From Natrinema limicola JCM 13563 (lineage in GTDB: Archaea > Halobacteriota > Halobacteria > Halobacteriales > Natrialbaceae): DNA of 38,126 nucleotides. The translations under genes were made by a program, and so were the position numbers. The stretch covers positions 1 to 38,126 of the forward strand of contig NZ_AOIT01000052.1 of the NCBI RefSeq assembly GCF_000337475.1, read 5' to 3'. Below, piece after piece: positions 1 to 6,848 of the stretch (the first letter of the stretch is position 1; the number at the start of each line of letters is the position of its first letter). Under the pieces are notes generated by a model. The model was not told the DNA's origin, did no database searches, and worked only from the letters and a program-made list of their open reading frames with translations.

Positions 1-35
1 TCCCTCGCGCCATCAGAGATGTGTATAAGAGACAG
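1..35 (+). other. Sequencing adapter (454 primer A plus Nextera mosaic end)
   Basis: Bases 17-35 read AGATGTGTATAAGAGACAG, the Tn5/Nextera mosaic end, and bases 1-16 match the tail of the 454 Titanium A adapter. This is library sequence left on a contig end, not genomic DNA. The genomic sequence starts at about base 36. Confidence 0.95.
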
Positions 36-37
36 CC

Positions 38-439
38 CTCGAAGACGGCGCGGCCACGCTCGGTCACGTCGTGGCGGCACTGGAGACGCTCGCCGGGTCC
101 TATGACGCGACGCTAGACGCCGATGATGGGTATGGCGCGCTCGAGCGCGGGCAATCGCACGTCGACAGCGGCGACTACGAGGCTGCACAGGCTGAGTTCG
201 AGACCGCCGAGTCGACGTTTTCGACGTCGCTCGAGCGACTCGAGTCCGGCCGGACCGACGCTCCCGACGGGCTCGACGACTATTTCGAGACGGCCAGCTG
301 CCAGAACCGACACCTCACCGACGCGGCAACGTCGTTTGCGGACGGAGCGGCCGCCGCGGCAGACGGCGACCCGACCGCCAGAACCCACCAATCCACGGGC
401 GAAGCCGAACTCGAGGCAGTCCAGAACTGTCCCGACTAG
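38..439 (+). CDS. Hypothetical protein, 5'-truncated by contig end
   Basis: The frame is open from the adapter junction to a TAG at 437-439, so only the C-terminal part (about 133 residues) is present; the GTG at 71 is internal. The protein is acidic and Ala-rich. One helical stretch (GDYEAAQAEFETAESTF) resembles a TPR-like helix pair, and two cysteines lie near the end. It has no recognisable catalytic motif. It converges on the CBS-MaoC gene, and the two stop codons overlap by four bases. The function is unknown; it could be the end of a secreted or lipoprotein-type haloarchaeal protein, but no N-terminus is available to judge. Confidence 0.6.
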   Translation, partial: LEDGAATLGHVVAALETLAGSYDATLDADDGYGALERGQSHVDSGDYEAAQAEFETAESTFSTSLERLESGRTDAPDGLDDYFETASCQNRHLTDAATSFADGAAAAADGDPTARTHQSTGEAELEAVQNCPD

Positions 440-1380
440 TCGGATGAGCCGGTCGCCGGCGCGTCGCGTTCGTGGGTCGCCATCGGCGGCAGCTTGTCGA
501 TCAGGACGACGGCGCTCCCGTCCAGCACCGTCGTCTCGTTGCCGTCTAGCACAATGGTCTCGATCCGATATTTCGACCGGCCGAGATCCTCAACGACCTC
601 GCAGACGGCGGTGGCACGGTCCCCGATCGAAAGCGGTGCGCGGAAGCTACTCTCCTGTGAGAGATAGATCGTCAGTCCCGGGAGCCGGGCGAGCGCCGCA
701 CTGATCAGCCCGTTCGCGAGGACGCCGTGGACGATTCGTTCGCCAAACCGAGTCTCGGCGGCGTAGGCCGCCTCGAGGTGGAGCCGATTGGTGTCGCCGG
801 TCACGTCCGCGAACGCCTCGACATCGTCGTCGTCGATCGACTTCGAGAACTGTGCGACGTCGCCGACCGAGACGGTCGACTCGTCTGCACTGTGGTACTC
901 GAACGCCCAGTCGTCGCGCTCGTATTTCGTGTCCGTCCTGACCTGTCGGCGCGTCGGCGCAGCCTCGAGTCGACTTGACCCGTGGGCCAGGTGTGGCACG
1001 TAGTAGGAGAGTTCCGTCGTCGTGATGATACCCTCGAGCGCGCCGTTGGCATCGGCAGCGTCGACGACCGGCAGGTGTTCGATGTGCGACGACTGCAACA
1101 ACTCGACGGCGTCGACGATGGATGCAGTCGACTCGACCGTCGTCAGCGGTGTCGACATGACCGCCGACAGGTCGACGTGGCCGAGATCCTGTCGTTCACA
1201 CAACTGTGTCGCGAAGTCGCCTTCCGTGACGATCCCCACGGGCTCACCGGCTCGAGCCACGATCACCGAACTGACGCCCTCGTCGCGTAACAGCGTCGCT
1301 GCATCGGTCGCAGTCGCATCCGGCGGCGCGGTGACGACGTCTTCGACCATGATCTCGGCGACCGGTATCGTGTCGTGCAT
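436..1380 (-). CDS. CBS-domain pair fused to MaoC-like hydratase
   Basis: A protein of 314 residues. Residues about 5-125 form two CBS repeats (VAEIMVEDVVTAPP...; a second repeat around DLSAVMSTPLTTV), which normally bind adenine nucleotides. After a linker, residues about 165-300 form a MaoC/(R)-specific enoyl-CoA hydratase hot-dog domain with the GDTNRLH motif (catalytic Asp and His of the family) and the following IVHG. The likely role is a nucleotide-regulated hydratase or dehydratase on acyl-CoA; the substrate is not readable. I chose the ATG at 1380; an upstream GTG at 1398 adds only MTYCRQ. The adjacent genes do not suggest a pathway. The fold assignments are firm and the regulatory link is inference. 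Confidence 0.85.
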   Translation of the reverse strand: MHDTIPVAEIMVEDVVTAPPDATATDAATLLRDEGVSSVIVARAGEPVGIVTEGDFATQLCERQDLGHVDLSAVMSTPLTTVESTASIVDAVELLQSSHIEHLPVVDAADANGALEGIITTTELSYYVPHLAHGSSRLEAAPTRRQVRTDTKYERDDWAFEYHSADESTVSVGDVAQFSKSIDDDDVEAFADVTGDTNRLHLEAAYAAETRFGERIVHGVLANGLISAALARLPGLTIYLSQESSFRAPLSIGDRATAVCEVVEDLGRSKYRIETIVLDGNETTVLDGSAVVLIDKLPPMATHERDAPATGSSD

Positions 1381-1645
1381 TTGACGACAATACGTCACCG
1401 ACCCCTATCAGTCATTGTGGCCCCGTTCTGTCGTATCGTGCAGGCTGACAGTCACGACACTGTACGTGGCGACGCAGCATCGATTCAGGCGGCTCGAGCC
1501 GGTCAGCGCCGGACCGCCCGAACAGCCGTGTGAGTGGGCCGGGAACGCGGTACAGCAGCCGGCTTATACGGATTCCTGTAAATCAGTGCCGGTGTAACCG
1601 CGACCGTCCTGCGATTGCACCGGTACACAGTTACAGCAGACCGTA

Positions 1646-2059
1646 TCAGGCGTCGACCGGCCGACCGTCTTCGGTCGGCGGCGCGATATGGTCGACGTAC
1701 TCCTCGAGGCTCGGCTCGTCGACCCGGACGCGAACGGCGATCTCGCCGAGTTCGTCGGGTTCGCCGACCGAGAAATTGACGTGGTCCTCGAAGGCAGCCT
1801 GCTTTTTCAGTGCGAAGGAGAAACTATCGCCATCACGATTAGAAAAGAATTCGCCGCGGGCGGTATCGAGGATCTCCTGGCGGTGGAGCAACTCCGAGAA
1901 GTGGTCCATCGCGTGGGCCTCGCCGCAAACCTCGCCGAACTCCTCGTCGATGTCGGCGTTCGGAAAGATATTCGCGACGGCATCGATCACGCGACTCGTA
2001 ACCTCCGTGTCGTAGACCGGTGCCGTCACCTCGACGTCGACGCGGTAAATCTCGCTCAT
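1646..2059 (-). CDS. UPF0201 family RNA-binding-like protein
   Basis: A protein of 137 residues matching the archaeal UPF0201 family: an N-terminal beta-rich part (YRVDVEVTAPVYDTEVTSRV), the family stretch around FPNADIDEE, then HRQEILDTAR and FSFALKKQAAF. Family structures resemble ribosomal protein L5-type RNA-binding folds; the exact role is unknown. The start ATG (2059) overlaps the stop of the upstream UPF0200 gene by four bases (ATGA), so the two are probably co-transcribed and translationally coupled. Confidence 0.88.
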   Translation of the reverse strand: MSEIYRVDVEVTAPVYDTEVTSRVIDAVANIFPNADIDEEFGEVCGEAHAMDHFSELLHRQEILDTARGEFFSNRDGDSFSFALKKQAAFEDHVNFSVGEPDELGEIAVRVRVDEPSLEEYVDHIAPPTEDGRPVDA

Positions 2060-2637
2060 GGGTCTGCTTCGGCCTCCGCACGTTTTTCGTCGTCGGTCCC
2101 GCGAATGATCGATCGGATCCGGTCGTGAAACGCCTCGAGCGAGTCGGTATTTTCGACGACGATATCGGCGCGATCCATCGCGTCGTCCATCCCAAAGCCG
2201 CGCTCGCGCTCGTCGCGGGCAGCCAGGTCCTCGCCACCTTCGGCGGCGCTTGCGTCCCGGCCGCGGTCGTCGATCCGCTCGGCCCGCACCTCGAAGGGGG
2301 CTTCGATGCTGACCAGCGTGAACGCGTCGCCGAAGGCCTCCTCGAAGACGTCGACCTCGACACCCGATCGGATGCCGTCGACCAGCACCGTCTCGTGATT
2401 CTCGAGGCGGTCCTCGATCATCGGCAGCGATCGCTCGGCGATCGCCGTCGGGCCGTTTTCCTCGCGCAGCGCCTGTGCGACCGTCCCGTGGTCTTTCGTG
2501 GGATCGAGCCCGCGGTCGGCCGTCTCCTGGCGGACGACGTCGCCCATCGTCACCACCGGGATTCCGTCCTCGCGTGCGACGGTGGCAGCCTCGCCCTTGC
2601 CGCTACCGGGCAGTCCCACCGTTCCGATGACGTGCAT
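2056..2637 (-). CDS. UPF0200 family nucleotide kinase-like P-loop protein
   Basis: A protein of 193 residues. It begins MHVIGTVGLPGSGKGE, a Walker A loop (GLPGSGKG) at residues 8-15, followed by the adenylate/dephospho-CoA kinase-like pattern: GDVVR near residue 40, LVDGIRS around 90 and VSIEAP around 115. UPF0200 proteins are annotated as dephospho-CoA-kinase-like. The substrate is unproven. The ATG at 2637 is chosen because it starts directly on the first beta strand; longer in-frame starts would run through the tRNA-Arg promoter. It heads a two-gene unit with UPF0201 and diverges from tRNA-Arg. Confidence 0.88.
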   Translation of the reverse strand: MHVIGTVGLPGSGKGEAATVAREDGIPVVTMGDVVRQETADRGLDPTKDHGTVAQALREENGPTAIAERSLPMIEDRLENHETVLVDGIRSGVEVDVFEEAFGDAFTLVSIEAPFEVRAERIDDRGRDASAAEGGEDLAARDERERGFGMDDAMDRADIVVENTDSLEAFHDRIRSIIRGTDDEKRAEAEADP

Positions 2638-2737
2638 CGAGGGAACGTACCGGCGAGACGTGCATAAACGCTGTGTTCGTCGCTCGAGGCTCCGTCCGTG
2701 TGTCGGTGTTGGCCCGCTGTAGCCGGAATCCCAACCG

Positions 2738-2744
2738 CTTATAC
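2738..2744 (+). promoter_or_regulatory. TATA box of tRNA-Arg
   Basis: CTTATAC lies about 29 bp before the first base of the tRNA, the standard archaeal TATA spacing. Confidence 0.55.
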
Positions 2745-2769
2745 TGTTCCGTCGTGGATTTTGACTCGA

Positions 2770-2844
2770 GGGCACGTAGCTCAGTCCGGAAAGAGCGTCG
2801 GACTTCTAATCCGACGGTCGTGGGTTCAAATCCCATCGTGCCCG
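2770..2844 (+). tRNA. tRNA-Arg (anticodon TCT)
   Basis: The cloverleaf is complete. The acceptor GGGCACG (2770-2776) pairs with CGTGCCC (2837-2843). The D stem is GCTC/GAGC (2779-2782, 2793-2796). The anticodon stem TCGGA/TCCGA closes the loop CTTCTAA, giving anticodon TCT, which reads AGA. The T arm is TGGGTTCAAATCCCA. There is no intron and no encoded CCA. The T-arm region is repeated at 2934-2949. Confidence 0.95.
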
Positions 2845-3202
2845 CTTGCTGTCGTGAACAATTCGTGAGCGACAGCAGTACACTGAGATGGAGTTGAACC
2901 AGACGGCGGCGAGCAACAGCGAGCCGACGGCGTGGTTCAAATCCCATCGATCATGGTACGGCTGAAGTCCGACAGCCTCGAGAACGTCTCGACGATTGCC
3001 GCAGAGGCCCTCGAATGCCGGGGTCGGCAGCGCAATCGCACCGCGACGCCGGCGGGGTCGGTTCGCGTGAAGCGCGAAAACCCCTTGGCGGGTGTCGCCA
3101 CGGCGACAGCGCCAAAAAATCACACCGTCCCACCTCCGCGCGCAGATTTCAAGTTTATCAACGCGAAACAAGGGTACAGATCAGAACAATCCAATACCCA
3201 GA
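2845..3202. other. Gene-free stretch after tRNA-Arg
   Basis: No convincing gene is seen. The stretch holds the tRNA 3'-end copy (2934-2949). From about 3110 the base composition changes sharply from GC-rich to AT-rich, running into the hjc gene. Open frames here are artefacts of reading through the tRNA or GC-rich DNA. Confidence 0.5.
2934..2949 (+). repeat. Copy of tRNA-Arg 3' region (candidate att remnant)
   Basis: GGTTCAAATCCCATCG at 2934-2949 is identical to 2823-2838, which covers the T loop and the start of the 3' acceptor strand of the tRNA, 111 bp upstream. Integrases of archaeal viruses and plasmids commonly use this part of a tRNA gene and leave a copy at the far end of the element. 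Only about 90 bp lies between the copies, so if this is an att pair the element between them is nearly gone. No other copy is visible in the window. Confidence 0.55.
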
Positions 3203-3625
3203 TTATTTGTTAGTAGCGCTAACAAACTCTGGCGTTTGTGAACATAGATCGTCAAAACTAGTTCCATATTCAACTGCAGTTTCACGCTTTACTCTATAAT
3301 TCCCACCATCGGTCATATGAAGGTCTCCTGGGTGAAAGAAGAACCAATCTTCATAATCAAAACGGATACCGATTCGCGGCCTTGCTCCAAATTTTAGAGA
3401 AAAACACACTAGATCTTCCACTTCAGACCCCGTCAGGTAGATCACTCCATTTTTTCTAGCCTTTGCCTCAATAGCATATTGGATTGTGCCATCTCCAGCA
3501 AGAACATCTGGTAATGGTCGCTGGGTCCCTCCTCCTGAATTAGGCACACGTGTAGCGGCGTAACCAGACTGATCAAATAGATTTACGAGCTCTCGCTCTC
3601 TCTGGTAACCCTTTGATTGAGACAT
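3203..3625 (-). CDS. hjc: Holliday junction resolvase Hjc, AT-rich copy
   Basis: A protein of 140 residues, the normal length for archaeal Hjc. It has the ordered nuclease signature: RERELV near residue 10, PDVLAGDG about 40-47 and AIEAKARK about 53-60 (acidic and Lys metal-site residues), then the family C-terminus [26 protein letters not shown]. Hjc is a homodimer that cleaves four-way junctions in recombination and replication-fork repair. I chose the ATG at 3625 because a TATA box lies 27 bp upstream; the 34 codons above it are AT-rich and unlike Hjc. By eye the gene is about 40-45% GC, far below its neighbours, and it lies next to a candidate tRNA integration site. It is therefore probably a virus- or plasmid-derived paralogue rather than the housekeeping copy. 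Confidence 0.88.
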   Translation of the reverse strand: MSQSKGYQRERELVNLFDQSGYAATRVPNSGGGTQRPLPDVLAGDGTIQYAIEAKARKNGVIYLTGSEVEDLVCFSLKFGARPRIGIRFDYEDWFFFHPGDLHMTDGGNYRVKRETAVEYGTSFDDLCSQTPEFVSATNK

Positions 3626-3648
3626 ATCACTACTACGGAAGTTTCGAG

Positions 3649-3655
3649 TATAAAC
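3649..3655 (-). promoter_or_regulatory. TATA box of hjc
   Basis: Read on the minus strand, GTTTATA is centred about 27 bp before the chosen ATG at 3625. This predicts a leaderless mRNA and supports that start. Confidence 0.55.
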
Positions 3656-3851
3656 ACCTCGGTACCGGAGTGGAAGTGAAAAACTCAGATAGAAAAATAG
3701 TTGTTCATATGACTCTTCTATATTCATCTGTTATACTTATGAGTGTCTGAGTTGGTATTCTGCAAATTAGAAAATGTATTTTGTCAAGTTTACCCTATCG
3801 AGTCTCACGATGATCTCTGTCTCGATGTCAGCCCGCACGTCCGCGGCCGAA

Positions 3852-3920
3852 CTACTGCTTCTCGATAATTCGTTTTTCAACAGCAGTCTCGAAGTGATCA
3901 GCCAGCTTCGGGCGGTTCAC
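3852..3920 (-). pseudogene. Short orphan ORF behind a strong promoter, possible gene remnant
   Basis: A GTG-started frame of 22 codons encodes VNRPKLADHFETAVEKRIIE and ends KQ-stop. It sits immediately behind a good TATA element (3945-3954) and overlaps a 13-bp palindrome at its start. It is too short for a family call; it may be a decayed gene start or a real micropeptide. Confidence 0.25.
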
Positions 3921-3927
3921 AGTGAAC
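3915..3927. promoter_or_regulatory. 13-bp palindrome GTTCACAGTGAAC, operator-like
   Basis: GTTCAC-A-GTGAAC is a perfect odd palindrome. It covers the position where transcription from the TATA box at 3945-3954 would start leftward, a typical place for a repressor site. A related partial site, AGTGTTCACT, lies near 4029-4038. The regulator is unknown. Confidence 0.4.
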
Positions 3928-3944
3928 TACGCGCATCGCGCGCC

Positions 3945-3954
3945 GTTATATAAC
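3945..3954. promoter_or_regulatory. Palindromic TATA box GTTATATAAC
   Basis: A perfect 10-bp palindrome containing TTATATAA, so it could serve either strand. Leftward it would start near 3924, at the short ORF. Rightward it would start near 3975, inside the inverted repeat at 3958-4032. Confidence 0.45.
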
Positions 3955-3957
3955 CCT

Positions 3958-4032
3958 CCACTGGACTCGCACCAATAGCCCATCAGTCGCTCCGCTCCCG
4001 ATCGGGAGCGAGCAGTGAGCGGTGGGCCAGTG
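3958..4032. repeat. Long nested inverted repeat (hairpin or cruciform)
   Basis: Four nested stems can be read: CACTGG 3959-3964 with CCAGTG 4027-4032; GCCCA 3978-3982 with TGGGC 4023-4027; CGCTC 3988-3992 with GAGCG 4017-4021; and the perfect 18-bp palindrome CGCTCCCGATCGGGAGCG at 3993-4010. Adjacent stems share base 4027, so not all pairs form at once. This is about 24-25 pairs in 75 nt, next to a TATA box. It could be a structured RNA, a replication/transfer DNA site or a terminator-like relic. Confidence 0.5.
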
Positions 4033-4278
4033 TTCACTATCGGAAAAGAGAGTGGTTGAACGGTTACACTTGAACATCGCCGCGTCGTCGTGCGATTATC
4101 GGTTTGGAAGTGTACAAGAGAGTCACCCAACGGACTCTCACCGTTTCAATTGGAACGACAAGCTCAGAAAATATTATGCCAAGGCGGGTTGCCGCCCGCT
4201 GCATGGCGCTGAACACGCTCTGAAAAAACCATGAACGCGCAAAAGAAAGTCGCAAACTCCCGACTCAGCGCAGACGAG
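4033..4278. other. Gene-free stretch before the ZIP gene
   Basis: Mixed base composition with no supportable ORF. The small frames on both strands lack family features. It ends at the stop of the ZIP transporter gene. Together with 3626-3957 it forms a roughly 650-bp gene-poor zone beside hjc. Confidence 0.4.
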
Positions 4279-5178
4279 TTACAGCGTTACCAGCGGCAGC
4301 ATCGCGAGGACCCCGACGCCGAAACCGGCGACCAGCTCTCGGTAGCCGTGATTCGGCAGGTCCGACCCGGTCTCAATCGCTTCGGGGATGAACTCGGTGG
4401 CGACGAGGTAGACCATCGCGCCAGCGGCAAAGCCGAAGCCGAACGGGAGGAACGACTGGGCCCACGAGACGAACGCGTAGGCGATGACGGCACCGATCGG
4501 CTGTGGGAGGCTCGAGAAGATCGCTGCGCCGACCATCCGCCAGTTCGAGAGTCCCATCGCTCGCATCGGGATGGCAATGGCGGTCCCTTCCGGGATGTTG
4601 TGAATCGAGATCGCGATCGTCATGAAGACGGCGAGGATCGGGATCGAGAACCCGAGGGCCGACAGCCCGCCGTCCATGCCCAGTTCGGCGAACGAGACGC
4701 CGACGGCGACACCTTCCGGGAAACTGTGGATCGTGAGGATACCGAGGATGAGCAGGAGGGTTTTCGGGTTCCCCTCTGCGACTGCTTTTGCCTCCAGTGC
4801 GTGGTCGTCGTGTGCGTGACTCCCACCGTCGGTCTGTATCGCCTCTGTGTCGTCGCTGACGGTCGGCTCGCCGTGGTCGTGCTCGACGTCGTCGCCAATG
4901 TCGACGCGATCAAGCACCCGGTCGCCGACTTCAACCAGTACAACGCCGGCGAGCAGGCCACCGACCATCATCGTGGGGAAGCCATCCGACGCGGACGCCA
5001 GCCCCTCGTCGATAAGGCCGAACACCGACACTGTGACCATGATGCCCGATGCGATCCCCCAGAGGCCGACGTTCCATCGGTCGCTAAAGTCGTCGATAAA
5101 GAAAAACGGCAGCGCACCGATCCCCGTGGCTATCGCGGTGATCAGCCCCGCGACGAACACTAGTATCACGTTCTCCAT
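4279..5178 (-). CDS. ZIP family divalent metal transporter
   Basis: A membrane protein of 299 residues with eight predicted hydrophobic segments. Both ZIP metal-site motifs are present: HSFPEG (residues 151-156) and HNIPEG (193-198). A His/Asp-rich cytosolic loop (about 97-126, including HAHDDH) lies between TM3 and TM4. ZIP proteins move zinc, iron or manganese into the cytoplasm; which metal cannot be read, though GufA/ZupT-like members favour zinc. The start ATG at 5178 is followed directly by the first TM segment. Upstream are two matching 17-bp boxes, suggesting metal-dependent control. Confidence 0.93.
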   Translation of the reverse strand: MENVILVFVAGLITAIATGIGALPFFFIDDFSDRWNVGLWGIASGIMVTVSVFGLIDEGLASASDGFPTMMVGGLLAGVVLVEVGDRVLDRVDIGDDVEHDHGEPTVSDDTEAIQTDGGSHAHDDHALEAKAVAEGNPKTLLLILGILTIHSFPEGVAVGVSFAELGMDGGLSALGFSIPILAVFMTIAISIHNIPEGTAIAIPMRAMGLSNWRMVGAAIFSSLPQPIGAVIAYAFVSWAQSFLPFGFGFAAGAMVYLVATEFIPEAIETGSDLPNHGYRELVAGFGVGVLAMLPLVTL

Positions 5179-5235
5179 CCGTATACTACCCTTAACGTCC
5201 TTCCCTAAAAGAGCTTTCAGAATCGGAAAATAATG

Positions 5236-5293
5236 TTTTTGGCAGCCTAAAAATCTGAGCTGACTGCAAAGGATTATTTTTGTACACCTAAAA
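5236..5293 (-). promoter_or_regulatory. Two tandem TTTTAGG-N4-CAAAAA boxes upstream of the ZIP gene
   Basis: On the minus strand, 5277-5293 reads TTTTAGGTGTACAAAAA and 5236-5252 reads TTTTAGGCTGCCAAAAA. Both fit TTTTAGG-N4-CAAAAA. Their starts are 41 bp apart, about four helical turns, so they face the same side. The TTAGG core resembles DtxR/IdeR/MntR-type operators. A further TTTTAGG half site lies nearer the gene, around 5204. The regulator identity is inference. Confidence 0.5.
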
Positions 5294-5439
5294 CACCGCT
5301 ACCGTAGCCGTCTCACATCGACTTGGGGTATCTACATCGGAGGGGAGAACGGCCGCTGAGACACTCGTCGACTGACTTTGCGCCTGTGTCTGTCTGCTCG
5401 AGCACAAACTCTCAATATTCAAGCCATCAACACGACCGT

Positions 5440-6105
5440 ATGGATAGTCGCCTGTGGCAGCTCCTCGTCGATCCGGCGGCGTTTTTCGACGCCGAAGTGC
5501 CGCCGCTCTCGCAGTCGGTCGGCGTGCTCATCGCGACCGGAGCGATGTGTCTGGGGGTGATCCCACCGGTGCTTTCGCTGCTCGAGTCGCTGGTGATCCC
5601 CGACGAGGTGGTCTTCGATGCGTTGCCGCCGATCCGATATGTCGTGTCCGGTTGGGAGGTGTCCATCCCGGGACTCGTGGCGATTCTCCTTGTGTCGGTG
5701 CTCGCGGTGCCGCTGGTCGCCTGGATCGCGTTTGCGGCGCTGTTTTACCTGCTGTCGTGGCCGATCGCGAGCGAATCAGGCGTCGACCGAACGGTGAGTC
5801 TCGTCGCCTGGGGGTTCGTTCCCCAGCTTCTCGCAAACGGCGTCACACTCGCGGCGCTGTTGGCTGCGTTTCCGGCGATGCCGACCGAGAGCTGGCGGAT
5901 CGGGGTCACGGTTCCGGCACGGCTCTACGCGTCGCCGCCCGCGTTCGAGCCGCTGTTCGCTGCGGCGACCGTCGTCGGCGTGGGCTGTACGCTCTGGTCG
6001 GGCTATCTGTGGGCCCACGCGATCGCCGCGGCGCGTGGCCTGACGCTTCGACAGGGGCTCGCCGTCGTCGCCGGGCCGACGATACTCGTCGTCGGCCCGA
6101 TCTGA
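5440..6105 (+). CDS. Yip1-like multi-pass membrane protein
   Basis: A protein of 221 residues. A short N-terminal helix (MDSRLWQLLVDPAAFFD) is followed by five or so hydrophobic segments, with the pattern of archaeal Yip1/DUF1282-type proteins (W..L..P..FF at the start, then TM1 before LLESLVIP). The role is unknown. The ATG at 5440 is supported by a TATA-like CAATATTC about 23 bp upstream; the longer in-frame start would place 39 non-membrane residues first. It diverges from the ZIP gene. Confidence 0.72.
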   Translation: MDSRLWQLLVDPAAFFDAEVPPLSQSVGVLIATGAMCLGVIPPVLSLLESLVIPDEVVFDALPPIRYVVSGWEVSIPGLVAILLVSVLAVPLVAWIAFAALFYLLSWPIASESGVDRTVSLVAWGFVPQLLANGVTLAALLAAFPAMPTESWRIGVTVPARLYASPPAFEPLFAAATVVGVGCTLWSGYLWAHAIAAARGLTLRQGLAVVAGPTILVVGPI

Positions 6106-6185
6106 GCCACTAACATCGGTGTTACGTGGTTGCTTCGGGGTCGCTGCTAGATTGATACGTCTGCAGTAACATTGTGTAACTACAA

Positions 6186-6794
6186 ATGAGCGACGAGACG
6201 ACTTCGGACGACGTATCGGTGATCGTTATCGGCGGCGGCCCCGCCGGACTGAGTGCGGCCCTCTTCACGGCGAAAAACGGCCTCGAGACGACGGTGTTCG
6301 ACACCGACGAGACGTGGATGCACAAGGCCCACCTGTTCAACTACCTCGGCATCGGCTCGGTCGGCGGCAGCGAGTTCATGGCGACGGCCCGCCAGCAGGT
6401 CGACGACTTCGGTGTCGATCGCCGGCAGGACGAGGCAGTGACCGCGGTCAGCGAGTCCGACGACGGATTTAGCGTCGAAACTGAGGACGGTGAATACGAA
6501 GCCGATTTCGTCGTGCTCGCGACCGGCGCGAATCGCGACCTCGCCGACGACCTTGGCTGTGCGTTCGCCGATGACGACACCATCGATGTCGGCGTCGACA
6601 TGGAGACGAGCGTTGAGGGCGCGTACGCGACCGGCGCGATGGTTCGCCCCGAGGAGTGGCAGGCCGCCATCTCCGTGGGCGACGGTGCCGCTGCGGCGCT
6701 CAACATTCTCTCGACGGTGAAGGGCGAACACTACCACGACTTCGACGTCCCTGCCGACGCCGAGCGCGTCTTCGGCGAACACGTCGCGGAGTAA
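6186..6794 (+). CDS. Short FAD-dependent oxidoreductase, thioredoxin-reductase-like
   Basis: A protein of 202 residues. The dinucleotide-binding loop IGGGPAGLSAA is at about residues 15-25, ATGAN follows in mid-protein, and a C-terminal FAD-contact stretch (DMETSVEGAYATGAM) matches thioredoxin reductase-like flavoproteins. Full-length members are about 310 residues. This one lacks the central NADPH domain and the CxxC active site, so it is not a classical thioredoxin reductase. Such short forms are common in haloarchaea; electron donor and substrate are unknown. It lies 54 bp upstream of the VOC gene in the same orientation and may be co-transcribed. Confidence 0.82.
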   Translation: MSDETTSDDVSVIVIGGGPAGLSAALFTAKNGLETTVFDTDETWMHKAHLFNYLGIGSVGGSEFMATARQQVDDFGVDRRQDEAVTAVSESDDGFSVETEDGEYEADFVVLATGANRDLADDLGCAFADDDTIDVGVDMETSVEGAYATGAMVRPEEWQAAISVGDGAAAALNILSTVKGEHYHDFDVPADAERVFGEHVAE

Positions 6795-6848
6795 CCGCGA
6801 CGCCAGCCGACTCGTACCGATCGAACCGACTCACACAACGTACCCACT

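Noticed and set aside
1415-1597. Small plus-strand ORF of 60 aa in the 1381-1645 spacer, and a TATA-like CTTATAC near 1563
   Set aside because: Composition and lack of motif suggest non-coding DNA; the TATA-like site has no gene at the expected distance.
2603-2947. Minus-strand ORF running through the tRNA
   Set aside because: Reads GTMGFEPTTVGLE and similar, the well-known false translation of a tRNA gene antisense strand.
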